This document shows positions 26,065 through 35,868 of a DNA stretch of 53,514 nt, one piece after another. A model generated the notes under the pieces. The model was given only the letters and a program-made list of their open reading frames with translations. It made no database searches and was not told where the DNA came from. The DNA is from Lachnospiraceae bacterium. Its GTDB lineage: Bacteria > Bacillota > Clostridia > Lachnospirales > Lachnospiraceae. The stretch is taken from positions 1 through 53,514 of the forward strand of contig JAJQHZ010000080.1 in assembly GCA_021199475.1 (NCBI GenBank). The letters are read 5' to 3'. The position numbers and the translations under genes were made by a program. Position 1 is the stretch's first letter. Each line of letters opens with the position of its first letter.

Positions 26065-26517
26065 TCACATTTTCACCTTAAAAACCACTTTTACGATCTC
26101 GCAGGGTTCCTGCGCCGTAATGCACGGCATATGAGCGTCCTGCGGCGCATAAAAACCAAACATTCCCGGTTTCAGAAGATTTCCTCCCAGGGGCTCTCGA
26201 TTTTTATAAAATAAAATGTCCGCCCCCGGGGTCTGATCCTCTTCCACTGCCAGTTCGTCGGTAAAATCGACATAAATGATCTCTTCGCCCTGATGGATAT
26301 ACTGGATATCTCCGTACACCTTATGGGATTCCATCCGCGCTCCTTCCATCGGTTTTGTCGTGTAGCGCTGTACCAGAGCAAACATCTCATCCGTCAGTTC
26401 ATAGCGTCCTTCCGGCAGATTTTCCATGTCCAGACGCCCAATAAACTCCCTGATTTTTTCTTCATGCTTCGCAAGCAGCGGATAAAAAGACAGATTGCTG
26501 ATCTTATCTACTATCAT
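26065..26517 (-). CDS. YhcH/YjgK/YiaL (NanQ-like) family protein
   Basis: This is a small cupin-like protein (150 residues) of the family that includes E. coli NanQ (YhcH), a sialic acid anomerase, and EbgC. Conserved metal-site residues fit MESHKVYGDIQYIHQGEE (His, Asp, His) and APQDAHMPCI (His). LEVEED-type aromatic/acidic segments around IIYVDFTDELAVEEDQTPG also match. AAGGAGAAAGAAA precedes the ATG at 26517. Its place in a TRAP operon with a NanA-like lyase supports a role on an acidic sugar, such as anomer interconversion after uptake; the exact sugar is not known. Confidence 0.88.
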   Translation of the reverse strand: MIVDKISNLSFYPLLAKHEEKIREFIGRLDMENLPEGRYELTDEMFALVQRYTTKPMEGARMESHKVYGDIQYIHQGEEIIYVDFTDELAVEEDQTPGADILFYKNREPLGGNLLKPGMFGFYAPQDAHMPCITAQEPCEIVKVVFKVKM

Positions 26518-26613
26518 TTTCTTTCTCCTTGTATTCTCCCTGATTTTCCCGGATATCTTCACGATGGTCCGTAACAAACCAGGGCACCGATTATATTATT
26601 CGTCGGCCGGCTG

Positions 26614-29600
26614 TCAATCCATGACAGAGCTGACCACGATCGCGATCTGTCCCATCAGTCCATACGGCTCCAGCACATAATCATCACAATGGAATCGTCC
26701 CTCCGTCCGGAAGTCCTCCCAGCTGATCCGGCTGCAGCCGGTGTATGCCTGGTGGAACGGTCCCATCATATTTCTCGGGCTCCCCACCACCTCAATCTCC
26801 AGGTCATTCATCGGCAGATTCAGGTATTCTGTGAGATCCGGCCGTCCAAACGCGTTTCCGACCAGATTCGCCGCCGGCTTCCCATTGATCCGGATTTTTA
26901 TGAGTGTGCCGCGGTATTCTCCCATCTGCAGCAGAAGCCGTCCGCTCTTCGCAAGCGCTCCCGGTACACGGAAGTGGTAGATCATGCTGCCGGGATAGTG
27001 CTAATAGCCCTGCAGGCACCAGTCTCCTAAATGAAGCGTCCCTCTCTCCCGCGTAATTTTCCTCTCCGGGCTGACAGCGAAATCGCCGATGATATAAATA
27101 TCCTCAAGCTCCATATTATTTCGGTAATTTCCACTCACCAGCAGATGGTTTTCACCCTTTTTCAGATGAGAGAGCGGAATCCTCCGCATATCACGATCCA
27201 TGAAGAAGCCGTCGGATGCTTCCCCACACAAATACCCGTTGCAATAAATCCGCAGCCCTTCCGGCTTTTCCATCACAACCTGGCAGGCCGTCTCCGGCAG
27301 CTCCTCCACATCAAACCGAAAGTCCAACGCAAATGGTGTGCCATCGCCCTCTGCAGGCTGCGTCACCCACTGATACCGCTGAGGAGCGCCATTATAATAA
27401 ACCTGCTGCATCCCGAGCCGCTCACGGATTTCCTTCTGCGCCTGCCAGATCTCCATCTCCTCCGGAGCGCAGATACCGCGCCTTTTCTCCTCGTTTTCAT
27501 CCTCCGAAACGCAGACGCCGGGCAATTTTTCCGCGTTTTCATCGTGCAATGCTTCCCGCAGCGCCACTGATGACTTCCCATTGCAACCATCAAACAGATC
27601 CGATTCCATCGTATCACTGTCCATTCCGGTCTGACAATTGGCTCCGTTATTAGATAATGCTTCCTCTCCATACCGATCATCCGTGCCGTGCTTCCGAATT
27701 TCCGGATCTCCCAGCACGTACCGGCACCGATCCAGCGTCAGCACATTCGGCATCGTCCGGGTGATGGCAGCCTGCGGACCAAGCATTGCGAATACCTCAT
27801 CCGTGTAATGCGGATGCCGATAGGGATAGTCCGCGGTCCCCATAGCAGGAGATTCCGCCGTACGGATAAAGTAAACCTTGCTCATCGCCGGGGCAAATAC
27901 CTCTGTAAATCGCATGCCGGCCGATTCAATCGAACACGCTCTATTCGCGTCCGTCCTCTTTTCCCATGTATCCGGCGTATCCGCCGCTGCCATGCCGGAA
28001 TAAGAATGCTTCCGAGTGAGTTCAACCGAAACCTCGCATCTGGAGTCTGTCCACGCGTCATACGCCTCTACACGCCCGGTCATCGGGAGATGGAATTGTA
28101 CCACCTGTTCTCTATCACGGTCATTATTGACGGCAAACAGCAGATAGCCATCATCTGTTTTTCGCAGCATGGTCAAAACAGAGACTGCCTCACCGCCCTC
28201 CTGCAACAATACGCGCATCGAAAGATCCTGCCGCCCGCGGATCAGATCAGGAAGCTCCTCATAGGATCCTGCATGGCACACCGGACACTGTGAAAGAAGC
28301 TCCTCTGCCAGAAGACTTTTTCTCCCCTCCAGAAGCTCCGGATATGCACCGACCCAGATCAGATGCCCGCCCGCCTTTGCGAACGCTTCCAGCAGTCTTA
28401 CCGTACTCTCAAACAGGGACAATACGTCTGGAACCACAACCGTATGATAGCGGCACCTTCCGACCTTCAGCCGGTCTCCTTCCACCTTACCAATCTCGGC
28501 AAGCAGCGTCTCGTCCCCAAAATCAAAGTCCAGATGCGCCCCCAGGAGCAACGCGGCCAGCCGGTTGTACTGCTCCCCCCATTCATTTAGCTTTGTTATG
28601 TGAGGATCCAGCCAGCCCATATTCATATGGACATGATTCAGATCTTCATCCGGGGCGCTGCCGCACATCGTCCAGATAGAGGAGATCGGATGCAAAACCA
28701 GAATCTCCCTGACCACTTCTCCCGTTTTTACACACGCTGAAAGACGGGCAAAGTACTCCTCCATCAGATGCAGATCCTTCCACCAGGTCGTCTGATACTG
28801 GAAAACCGGCGGATAATCACGCTTCCGGCATCCCGCGATCGAATACTGCGCCATGTGCTGGCACCGGCGCGTCACCCCCTGGACATACAGCCAGTCCCCG
28901 AGCCACTTCTGTCCTTCAAATCCAAATTCCCAGCCGGTACAGCCATAGACCTCCGCGACAACATCCCGGCGTCCATACTGGTTTGCCACACTGGTGCACT
29001 GCTTCACCGTCAGATATTCCTTTGTCTGCTCTCCGAGAATATCAATCCCCGGCACCTGCAGATAACGGTAATGCGGCATGACCGCTCCGCACACCCGCGC
29101 CTGATAGCCCAGGTCATTCTCGTAGAGCAAATGTCCGGCAAGATCCTTTCCATACGATGCGCACCAGTCGCTGACCGGCCGCATATAACGCTCTGAAAAC
29201 AGCTCTGTCAGTGTGCGCCAGTAGTCATGGCGGATCTGCGCGCTCGCCTCTCCCTCCAGAAACAGCCCCGGCAGATGCTCCATCGGACTATAGCCTCTTC
29301 GTGAAGCAAACTCCCGTACCAAATCACCGGTCCACGGAAGCCACGGCCGACCTTTCGTAAAGCAGCTGAAAAAGTCGCAAAAATTGGGTTCATCTGTAAA
29401 AAAGCCGCGCACGGTCGTATCAAAGGAGGCTCCCAGATACTCCCGGTACCGCTCATGAGTCAGACGCAGGAATTCCTCCGCCGCTTCCATCTTCAGCATA
29501 TCCGTCGGCGCAGAGCCATTATACCACATACTGTCCGCAGATGTCTCCTGCCGCAGAATCATAAACTGACCGGCATATCCCCACGGAGTCAGGTCATAAA

Positions 29601-30222
29601 TGCCCACATACCCACTCTCTATCCCAACGCTGTTCCTGACAGCATCTGACTTCTCATCCATAATGTCTCCGCCAGCATCGGGCTTCCCATCTGTGATGCA
29701 TCCGGCAGCATCAGGTCTCGCATCCACAAGCTCCATGGTCAGCGCTTTCGCGGCATACTTTTCCGGATCCAGAGCACTGACCTTTCCTCCGGCCGCGCCG
29801 GACGGCCATTTATCTTCATCGTAGATCCAGAGCTCCATGTCATCCTGTTCGGCCTGTTTCGTACAGGCGGCTACATCTTCCATCCATTCATCCGAGAGGT
29901 ATTCCGTCTCGAGTCCCTCCCTGGAATGGATAAAAAAGCCTCCCATCCCCTGCTCCTTCATCTCGCTCATCTGAAAGCACAGATTCTCTTTCTCCAGACG
30001 CGCGTTCCAGCCCCAGAAAGGCAGGCTGCGGTCGCCCGCGCCGGGATGGCGCAGTGTATGCCACAAAGCATCCAGCTCCCCGGGCGGCTTTTTCCCCGCC
30101 TCACGTTCAGGATTCTGCTCTGAGTTCTGTTTTGAATATCGTTCTGCAAGATTATCCGTTGTTCGTTCCATCCTTCTATCCATCGTTTTGTCCATCACAA
30201 TCTCTGTCATTCTTCGGGTCAC
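26614..30222 (-). pseudogene. GH106-like glycoside hydrolase with in-frame TAG
   Basis: A very large (about 1,200-residue) cytosolic-looking glycosidase has the GH106-type opening PFWGWNARL, QMSEMKEQGMGGFFIHSREG and WIYDEDKWPSGAAGG, and the acid-rich VRGFFTDEPNFCDFF. An SLFE-type helical part and C-terminal galactose-binding-like beta domains follow. The frame is interrupted only by TAG at 27001-27003, after WCLQGY. It then goes on in the same frame for 128 residues starting HYPGSMIYHFRVPG, a normal closing beta domain, so both parts are one gene. The start is uncertain: GTG at 30222 lacks a good ribosome site, and ATGs at about 30210, 30195 or later are possible. There is no signal peptide, so short imported oligosaccharides are the likely substrate, perhaps rhamnose-containing. 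Confidence 0.78.
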
Positions 30223-30447
30223 TTTCTGTCATGATGTCTGTCATTATTTCTTAAAAGAACTGGTTTCACATTTCAGATACTGTCTCATTATATGGAAAAG
30301 GCCCTGCCCGAAAGCAGAGCCCTCCGACTCTTTTTTGTACCATCAATTTTCTGCACAGGTCCCGGGCAGACAGACTGCGAAAATGGCCAATCCAGAAAGC
30401 ACGACACGATCGGGCAGCACAGACTGCGAAAGAACCTTTACAGGAAT

Positions 30448-31737
30448 CTACATCAGATGATTCGGCAGGAACATGACTGTCTGCGGCACATAGGTAATCA
30501 GCAGCAGGATACAGATCATAATCACTACCATTGGAACGATTTCCCGGATAACCCCGGCCATCTTCGCCTTGCCCTGTCCGGTAACGATGAACAGCAGCAT
30601 ACCGAACGGCGGCGTAGACAGACCGATCATCATGTTCAGCGCGATCACTACACCAAAGTGAACCAGATCAATACCAAATGCATTCACCAGCGGAAGAATC
30701 ATCGGAACAAATACCAGCTGAATGGTGCTGACATCCAGGACGCAGCCCAGAAGCAGGAATGCGATATTGACAATCAGCAGGAATACGTTCTTATTGCTGG
30801 TCAGACCCATAACGATGCTCGCTACTGTCGCAGACACCTGCTCCAGAGAGATAATGTAGGAGAACAGCATCGACGTACCGGTCAGCAGTGCCAGTGTCGC
30901 AGTGTTCGCAGCGGTTTTCGTCAGAATGGTCTTTAATGTATTCCATCCAAGCGAACGATAAATCAGCAGAGAGATCACAATCGCATAAGCAGAAGCAAGC
31001 GCACCAGCCTCAGTCGGTGTGCAGACGCCGCCGTAAATCGCGCCCAGAAGAATGACAACCGTCAGAATTGCCGGAAGTGCCTTTACAGTCGCGGACAGGA
31101 ACTGTCTCAATGTCATCACGACGCCCGCCGGATAATTGCTCTTTCTGGCGATGATAATCACATAAAGTGCCAGAACTGCGGAAATCAGAATTGCCGGAAC
31201 CATGCCGCCCATAAACAGCTTGCCAACCGAAGCGCCGGAAAGCATTGCATAGATAACCATCGGGATGGATGGCGGGAAAATCGGACCTACCGTAGCAGTC
31301 GCCGCCGTCAGTGCGCAGCTGAACTCGGTGTCATAGCCTTCCTTCTTCATCTGGTTAATTTCCATCAGACCGATACCAGAAGCATCCGCAATTGCAGAAC
31401 CGGTCATACCGGAGAAAATCAGGGACAGCAGAACGTTTACCAGACCGGTACCGCCCTTCAGACGTCCGAGAAGGCCATTACAGAAATCGAATATCTTATC
31501 CGTGACCGCCCCCTCGTTTAGCACATTCGCCATAAAGACAAACAGCGGTGCGGCGAGCATAGTATAGTTCGAATACATATTACCGGTAATAACGGTGAAC
31601 ACCTGCCCGAGCCGGTCCGGCATCGCGAGCAGCAGATAGACGATCGATGCCGCCAGCATGGAAAATGCGACAGGCATCCGGATGACGAAGCAAACCGCCA
31701 TCACTACAAATAAAACTACAATCGGATTGATATTCAT
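30448..31737 (-). CDS. TRAP transporter large permease (DctM-type)
   Basis: The 429-residue 12-helix membrane subunit drives Na+-dependent uptake of organic or sugar acids. Family traits are PVAFSMLAASIVYLLLAMPD, NYTMLAAPLFVFMANVLNEG, SGMTGSAIADASGIGLMEI and ATVGPIFPPSIPMVIYAM. The last part, FGVVIALNMMIGLSTPPFGM, is also typical. It overlaps the end of the small permease gene by 4 bp, so the two are co-translated. Confidence 0.96.
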   Translation of the reverse strand: MNINPIVVLFVVMAVCFVIRMPVAFSMLAASIVYLLLAMPDRLGQVFTVITGNMYSNYTMLAAPLFVFMANVLNEGAVTDKIFDFCNGLLGRLKGGTGLVNVLLSLIFSGMTGSAIADASGIGLMEINQMKKEGYDTEFSCALTAATATVGPIFPPSIPMVIYAMLSGASVGKLFMGGMVPAILISAVLALYVIIIARKSNYPAGVVMTLRQFLSATVKALPAILTVVILLGAIYGGVCTPTEAGALASAYAIVISLLIYRSLGWNTLKTILTKTAANTATLALLTGTSMLFSYIISLEQVSATVASIVMGLTSNKNVFLLIVNIAFLLLGCVLDVSTIQLVFVPMILPLVNAFGIDLVHFGVVIALNMMIGLSTPPFGMLLFIVTGQGKAKMAGVIREIVPMVVIMICILLLITYVPQTVMFLPNHLM

Positions 31738-32252
31738 GCCTCCGCTCCTCCTTCTTCAGCCTTCTCAACCGGTCCGGCTTTAAACTCCTTATACGCCTTG
31801 CAGATATTAATGCCGGAACGGACAATGATCTCAGCCAGCATATAGATAAATGGAGCAAACGCGACACTGTACGGAATCTTCAGGACGCTGGTTACCATCG
31901 AACTGTTCTGCAGCGCCTTACAGCAGGGAACAAATACGATAATCAGGAGGATCATCAGAAACGCGTTGTACACAACCTTGCAGATAAACTGCCACAGCGG
32001 GCTGAGCATATCATACACAAGACTGAAAACGACATGAGAATCGTCCTCCATCGCTTTCCCTACACCAAAGAACATACACCAGATGTATCCCAGCACGGAG
32101 ATCTCATAGCTCCAGCGGATCGATGTATTAAAAATATACCTCGCAATGATACTGGCCGTAAAAGTAATAAAGATTGCGAGGAACGACAGAATGGGAACCA
32201 CGGTTCCGATCCCGTCAAATATGGTCTTTATGACCTTCTTAAAGCTTTCCAA
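31734..32252 (-). CDS. TRAP transporter small permease (DctQ-type)
   Basis: The four-helix membrane subunit has VVPILSFLAIFITFTASIIA, RYIFNTSIRWSYEISVLGYI with the conserved Trp and Glu, and a helical end that joins DctM. The TTG at 32252 with GGAGGGAGAAGTC is the best start (172 residues). An upstream ATG (32294) would add 14 residues ahead of the ribosome site. It sits between dctP-type and dctM-type genes, as usual. Confidence 0.93.
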   Translation of the reverse strand: MESFKKVIKTIFDGIGTVVPILSFLAIFITFTASIIARYIFNTSIRWSYEISVLGYIWCMFFGVGKAMEDDSHVVFSLVYDMLSPLWQFICKVVYNAFLMILLIIVFVPCCKALQNSSMVTSVLKIPYSVAFAPFIYMLAEIIVRSGINICKAYKEFKAGPVEKAEEGGAEA

Positions 32253-32313
32253 GACTTCTCCCTCCTCTGTGGTTTCGATCAGGATTCGTTTCACAAATCA
32301 GGGGATTTGTAAA

Positions 32314-32334
32314 GGGGACGATACAACCGTCCCC
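32314..32334 (-). promoter_or_regulatory. Hairpin between dctP-type and dctQ-type genes
   Basis: GGGGACG (32314-32320) pairs with CGTCCCC (32328-32334), with a short T-tract on the minus-strand side (CCCCTTTAC). It lies directly after the binding-protein gene and is a plausible partial attenuator or mRNA-stability element, parallel to those in the other two transporter operons. Confidence 0.55.
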
Positions 32335-32405
32335 CGCCATTTCCTGTGAACTAACTCAGTTCGGTTGATTATTTTAACTTTCAGAGTCTCTGACTTTAAA
32401 AAATG

Positions 32406-33485
32406 TTACTCCGTTACAGCCTCAGTCTCTGCCTCAGCAGCATCATCGGCTGTCTCCGTACCAGCTGCCTGAATTCTCTCATAGAGATCCATATCCCAAA
32501 GCTCGGTCTGCTCCGGATGATTGTTGTAGTATTCCTGAGCCTTCTCAACAAACTCATCAAGGTCCGGATAGGTAATCGTGCAGCCTTCCTCAAGCAGGAA
32601 GTCGATTGCTTCTTCCTCAGCCGCAATTCTCTCTGTGTCATTTACTTCCTGCGCGTATTCCATCGCTTCCGCTACTGCCTGCTGCTGTGCCTCGGTCAGG
32701 CTGTTCCAGGTATCAGTATTGATGCACGGAAGGATGCAGTCTACTACATGATTCGTAATTGCGAAATAAGTAGCTACTTCATAGAAACCAGCACTGATAT
32801 CAGACGGCAGCGGGTTCTCCTGACCGTCAACCGTACCGGTCTGAAGCGCGGTATACAGCTCAGAATAGGAAAGACCAGTCGGTGTCGCGCCGATCGCTTC
32901 GCCAAGGTTCAGCCATGTCTCAGAGTTCGGCATACGAAGCAGAACGCCATCCATATCGTCATAGCAGGTAATCTCTTTATTTCTGGTATTTACGACACGG
33001 GAGCCAAGATAGAAGTTGCCAAGCGGAGTAAGGTTCACGGCTGCTGAAATCTTCTCATAAATCTCTTCGCCGATCTCACCGCCCATAACGGATGTCATGT
33101 GCTCATAAGAATTCCAGAAATACGCAGACTGAATCATTGCGCACCACTCCAGGCCTTCCTGTGTCGCCAGTGTCGGGAATGAGATATACGCCAGATCCGC
33201 ATCGCCGTTCAGAACTGCATCCAGCTCATTCTCAGAGGAGAACAGAGTGCCGTCCGAATAGGTTCTGCAGGTAACGGAACCACCGGAGAGCTCTTCTACC
33301 TTCTCCGCAAACGCTGTCATCGCGTCTGTGTGGGAGTCGCCCGTAACAGATACCGATGTAAAAATCAGGGAAACTGCCGGATCTCCGGATGCGTCATAAT
33401 CGGATGCCGATGCAGTCGCCGGTGCAGCAATCATTCCGCAAACCATCGTTGCAGCCAATGCCATAGCCATCATTTTTTTCTTCAT
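32406..33485 (-). CDS. TRAP transporter solute-binding protein (DctP-type)
   Basis: The 359-residue extracytoplasmic receptor has a signal sequence, KKKMMAMALAATMVCGMIAA ending ATASA, with no lipobox. The DctP fold follows: LIFTSVSVTGDSHTDAMTAF, VEELSGGSVTCRTYSDGTL, and the acid-binding Arg region VLLRMPNSETWLNLGEAIGA (Arg after L). The central NTRNKEITCYDDMDG is also familiar. The tail is acidic and alanine-rich. An AGGAGGAACTTTAA site lies before the ATG. Ligand class: a carboxylate sugar, judged from the conserved Arg and the neighbours. Confidence 0.94.
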   Translation of the reverse strand: MKKKMMAMALAATMVCGMIAAPATASASDYDASGDPAVSLIFTSVSVTGDSHTDAMTAFAEKVEELSGGSVTCRTYSDGTLFSSENELDAVLNGDADLAYISFPTLATQEGLEWCAMIQSAYFWNSYEHMTSVMGGEIGEEIYEKISAAVNLTPLGNFYLGSRVVNTRNKEITCYDDMDGVLLRMPNSETWLNLGEAIGATPTGLSYSELYTALQTGTVDGQENPLPSDISAGFYEVATYFAITNHVVDCILPCINTDTWNSLTEAQQQAVAEAMEYAQEVNDTERIAAEEEAIDFLLEEGCTITYPDLDEFVEKAQEYYNNHPEQTELWDMDLYERIQAAGTETADDAAEAETEAVTE

Positions 33486-33628
33486 TTTAAAGTTCCTCCT
33501 TAATAGTTATAAAAAATTATTATGTATTTTATTTTGATGCTTCATTCACGCACACCCTTCGCAGACGGTTTTACACACAATTTCTGCGGGGCGTTCCATT
33601 ATCGTGCACGTTTTCATGCACTCTGCAA

Positions 33629-34546
33629 TCAGCCGAAGAAGTACTCACGGAACATCTGCGTCGTCGCGCGGTACTGCTCGATTTCCAGACGCTTGCTGCC
33701 CGTCAGTTCCTCTGCGCTGCGGGTTCTGGTCATAAGAGTCATATTTAAGCCCTCAAGCTGCATGTGATACTTTGCGTTGACCGGATAAATCTGGCACTCG
33801 ATCGTAGACGCCGAGCCAAGGAAATTCATCAGCTTCTCTGCTTTTTCCGGCTCCTTCGTATAATTCACGCACAGCCATGCGTACAGATCCGCGTGGAAGT
33901 TCGCCATGACGCCCGAATAACCGGCACAGCCCATCTGCAGACTGCGGAGCAGCGTCGCGCCGTTCGCATTGAAAATCTTCAGCGGCGTACCCTTGACCGC
34001 CTCACACTTTGCCTGAATCATGTCAAGGTCGCAGCAGGTATCCTTCAAAAATGAAAATTTACCGGTCTCGGCGCACCATTTCAGGAGCTCCGGCGATACG
34101 ATCCGCTTGTACGGATACGGGCACTCATAGATACCAAAGCTCTCCGCCTGAATGTTTGAAGTCAGGTATTCGATGGACTTCTTTGCTACATCCTCACTCT
34201 CGCCCTCTTTTGCAAACTGGTTCGAGATAAATACATAGGAATCCGCGCCGGCGTCGATGATCGCCTGTGCTTCCCTCACCTGATCCTCCGGCCTTTCCGC
34301 CACATGACCGGATACCACTACCCCGATATGCTTTGGTGTGTTGTCGATCACAAATTTCGCTAACTGCAGCCGTTCCTCCTTATTCAGGAAAAACATCTCG
34401 CTGGACTGGCAGACTGCGAAAATACCCGTAACACCCATCTTGTCATACCACTCGATAATCTGCAGCACCGCATCATAATCGATTTTGTTGTCTTCTGTAA
34501 ACGGTGTAATCATAACCGGCCATACGCCATTTGCAATCTCTTTCAC
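33629..34546 (-). CDS. DapA/NanA-family aldolase or dehydratase
   Basis: This Schiff-base (beta/alpha)8 enzyme belongs to the dihydrodipicolinate synthase / N-acetylneuraminate lyase superfamily. The Schiff-base Lys is in FSFLKDTCCD, and the general Tyr in IYECPYPYKR. The usual G-T/S-T-G-E loop is replaced by AVCQSSEMFFL, so it is neither classical DapA nor classical NanA. The product is 305 residues. The GTG at 34546 has GGAGGAAGACA upstream. It is the first gene of the TRAP operon, so it probably cleaves a 2-keto-3-deoxy sugar acid or sialic-acid-like sugar; the substrate is not settled. Confidence 0.88.
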   Translation of the reverse strand: MKEIANGVWPVMITPFTEDNKIDYDAVLQIIEWYDKMGVTGIFAVCQSSEMFFLNKEERLQLAKFVIDNTPKHIGVVVSGHVAERPEDQVREAQAIIDAGADSYVFISNQFAKEGESEDVAKKSIEYLTSNIQAESFGIYECPYPYKRIVSPELLKWCAETGKFSFLKDTCCDLDMIQAKCEAVKGTPLKIFNANGATLLRSLQMGCAGYSGVMANFHADLYAWLCVNYTKEPEKAEKLMNFLGSASTIECQIYPVNAKYHMQLEGLNMTLMTRTRSAEELTGSKRLEIEQYRATTQMFREYFFG

Positions 34547-34576
34547 TGTCTTCCTCCTTCCCTGTGCACATTGCAC

Positions 34577-34626
34577 TTGATTTATTTTTGCAATCCAAGT
34601 ATAATCAGTTTTGTGAATAATTGCAT
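34577..34626. promoter_or_regulatory. Overlapping divergent promoters and operator
   Basis: On the plus strand TTGATT (34577-34582) and TATAAT (34600-34605) are 17 bp apart and point to the AraC gene. On the minus strand TATACT (34598-34603) overlaps this box but has only a weak -35 (ATGCAA), as in activator-dependent promoters. The inverted repeat TGCAAT (34589-34594) / ATTGCA (34620-34625) frames both and is a candidate AraC site. The rest of the spacer to 34854 holds the AraC leader and nothing else identified. Confidence 0.55.
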
Positions 34627-34854
34627 TCGATTTAATATTTCGTACTATTTTATACGTCGATTTCTACATATTTGTGGCGAAACAGGCAGAATCGTTCTTA
34701 CAGAAGCTTTTAAGAAAATCAGTCGCATTTTTTATGACATCATGAATTGAGTAACAGACAATACCACACTGCCGCGCGGGCTGCGGGCGACATCCCGTTC
34801 CCCGCTGTGTCGCTGCAGATGCATGCAAAAGAAGGTGCATAGAAAGGTACACAG

Positions 34855-35766
34855 ATGCTCGAAATTATTGATGAATACACATGGATCAAGGATATACAGA
34901 TTATCACGCAAGACCGGCACCATATCCCCGGGCTGAAAAATTTTACGCATCAGCATTCGTTTCAGTCGTTTCAACCGTCGCCGCTCCATTACCATACAAA
35001 TATTCTGGAGCTGCACTGCATGATCAAGGGGGAACGCACCACGGTTCTTGAGCATAACGATGAGATTTCCTCGCACATCATTCGCGGCAATGAAGTCTTT
35101 CTGGTCTTCCCGTTCGAGCTCCATGGAAACGGGAATCAGCCGCAGGCACCGTGCGAATTCTTTGCGATGCAGATTGATCTCTCCGACCCGGACAACATGC
35201 TCTGTCTGAATAAAGAATACAGCAATATACTTTGCAAAAATCTTCTGTCTGTAAAAAACCGGCATATGCAGCTTTCCGGTACGGAGATCCGGCTGCTGCG
35301 CACCGCTTTCAACCTTTTTTCCAGCAATCAGCCCTCTGATGTTCAAAATGGTGTGCTGTTTCTGTCCTGCTTTTTGTCCTCCCTGTGCTATCTTTCCAGA
35401 GCGGAATGCAACGTAACATCGGAATCCGGCATCAGCCCAAAGATTCAGCAGACGTTGGACTATATTCGGGAAAATATTGCTTCACCGATCACCCTGGAAA
35501 AGCTTGCAGATGTGTCAGGCTACTCCCTCTCACACTTTAAAGCCCTGTTTAAATCCGAGGTCGGTATCACGCCGAACGAGTACATCCTTCATCAGAAGCT
35601 GCAGTCCGCGAAATTTTTTCTGGAGACCTCTGATATCCCCATCACTGAGCTTTCGTTTAATCTCGGTTTCTCGTCCAGCAATTATTTTTCATCTGTCTTC
35701 CGGCGAATGCTCGGCTGCACGCCCAGTGAATACCGGAAGAAAAACAGCACCTTCCAAATGAAATAA
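34855..35766 (+). CDS. AraC-family transcriptional regulator
   Basis: The 303-residue protein has an N-terminal cupin-like sensor domain (LHYHTNILELHCMIKGE, VFLVFPFELHG) and a C-terminal double helix-turn-helix (TLEKLADVSGYSLSHFKALF and ITELSFNLGFSSSNYFSSVF). It should bind the sugar and activate the divergent operon from 34546 down to 25017. AAAGG before ATG supports the start, with a promoter near 34577-34605. Confidence 0.93.
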   Translation: MLEIIDEYTWIKDIQIITQDRHHIPGLKNFTHQHSFQSFQPSPLHYHTNILELHCMIKGERTTVLEHNDEISSHIIRGNEVFLVFPFELHGNGNQPQAPCEFFAMQIDLSDPDNMLCLNKEYSNILCKNLLSVKNRHMQLSGTEIRLLRTAFNLFSSNQPSDVQNGVLFLSCFLSSLCYLSRAECNVTSESGISPKIQQTLDYIRENIASPITLEKLADVSGYSLSHFKALFKSEVGITPNEYILHQKLQSAKFFLETSDIPITELSFNLGFSSSNYFSSVFRRMLGCTPSEYRKKNSTFQMK

Positions 35767-35868
35767 ATCCCCTGTCCCAGAGACCGATTTGTCCGGTCCG
35801 GAGCAGGGAACACTTCCGCTTTGCAGACCATGCAAACTTATACATCACTCATCGAAAGGAGACCCCCC

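Noticed and set aside
26614-26985. Separate small protein after the GH106-like gene
   Set aside because: It is in the same frame as the large gene, follows directly after one TAG, has no own ribosome site and supplies the expected closing domain.
9501-27003. Pyrrolysine or selenocysteine recoding at the two internal stops
   Set aside because: The stops are TAA and TAG, so one recoding system cannot explain both. Selenocysteine needs TGA. No pyl or sel genes are seen here, and the flanking families do not use these residues.
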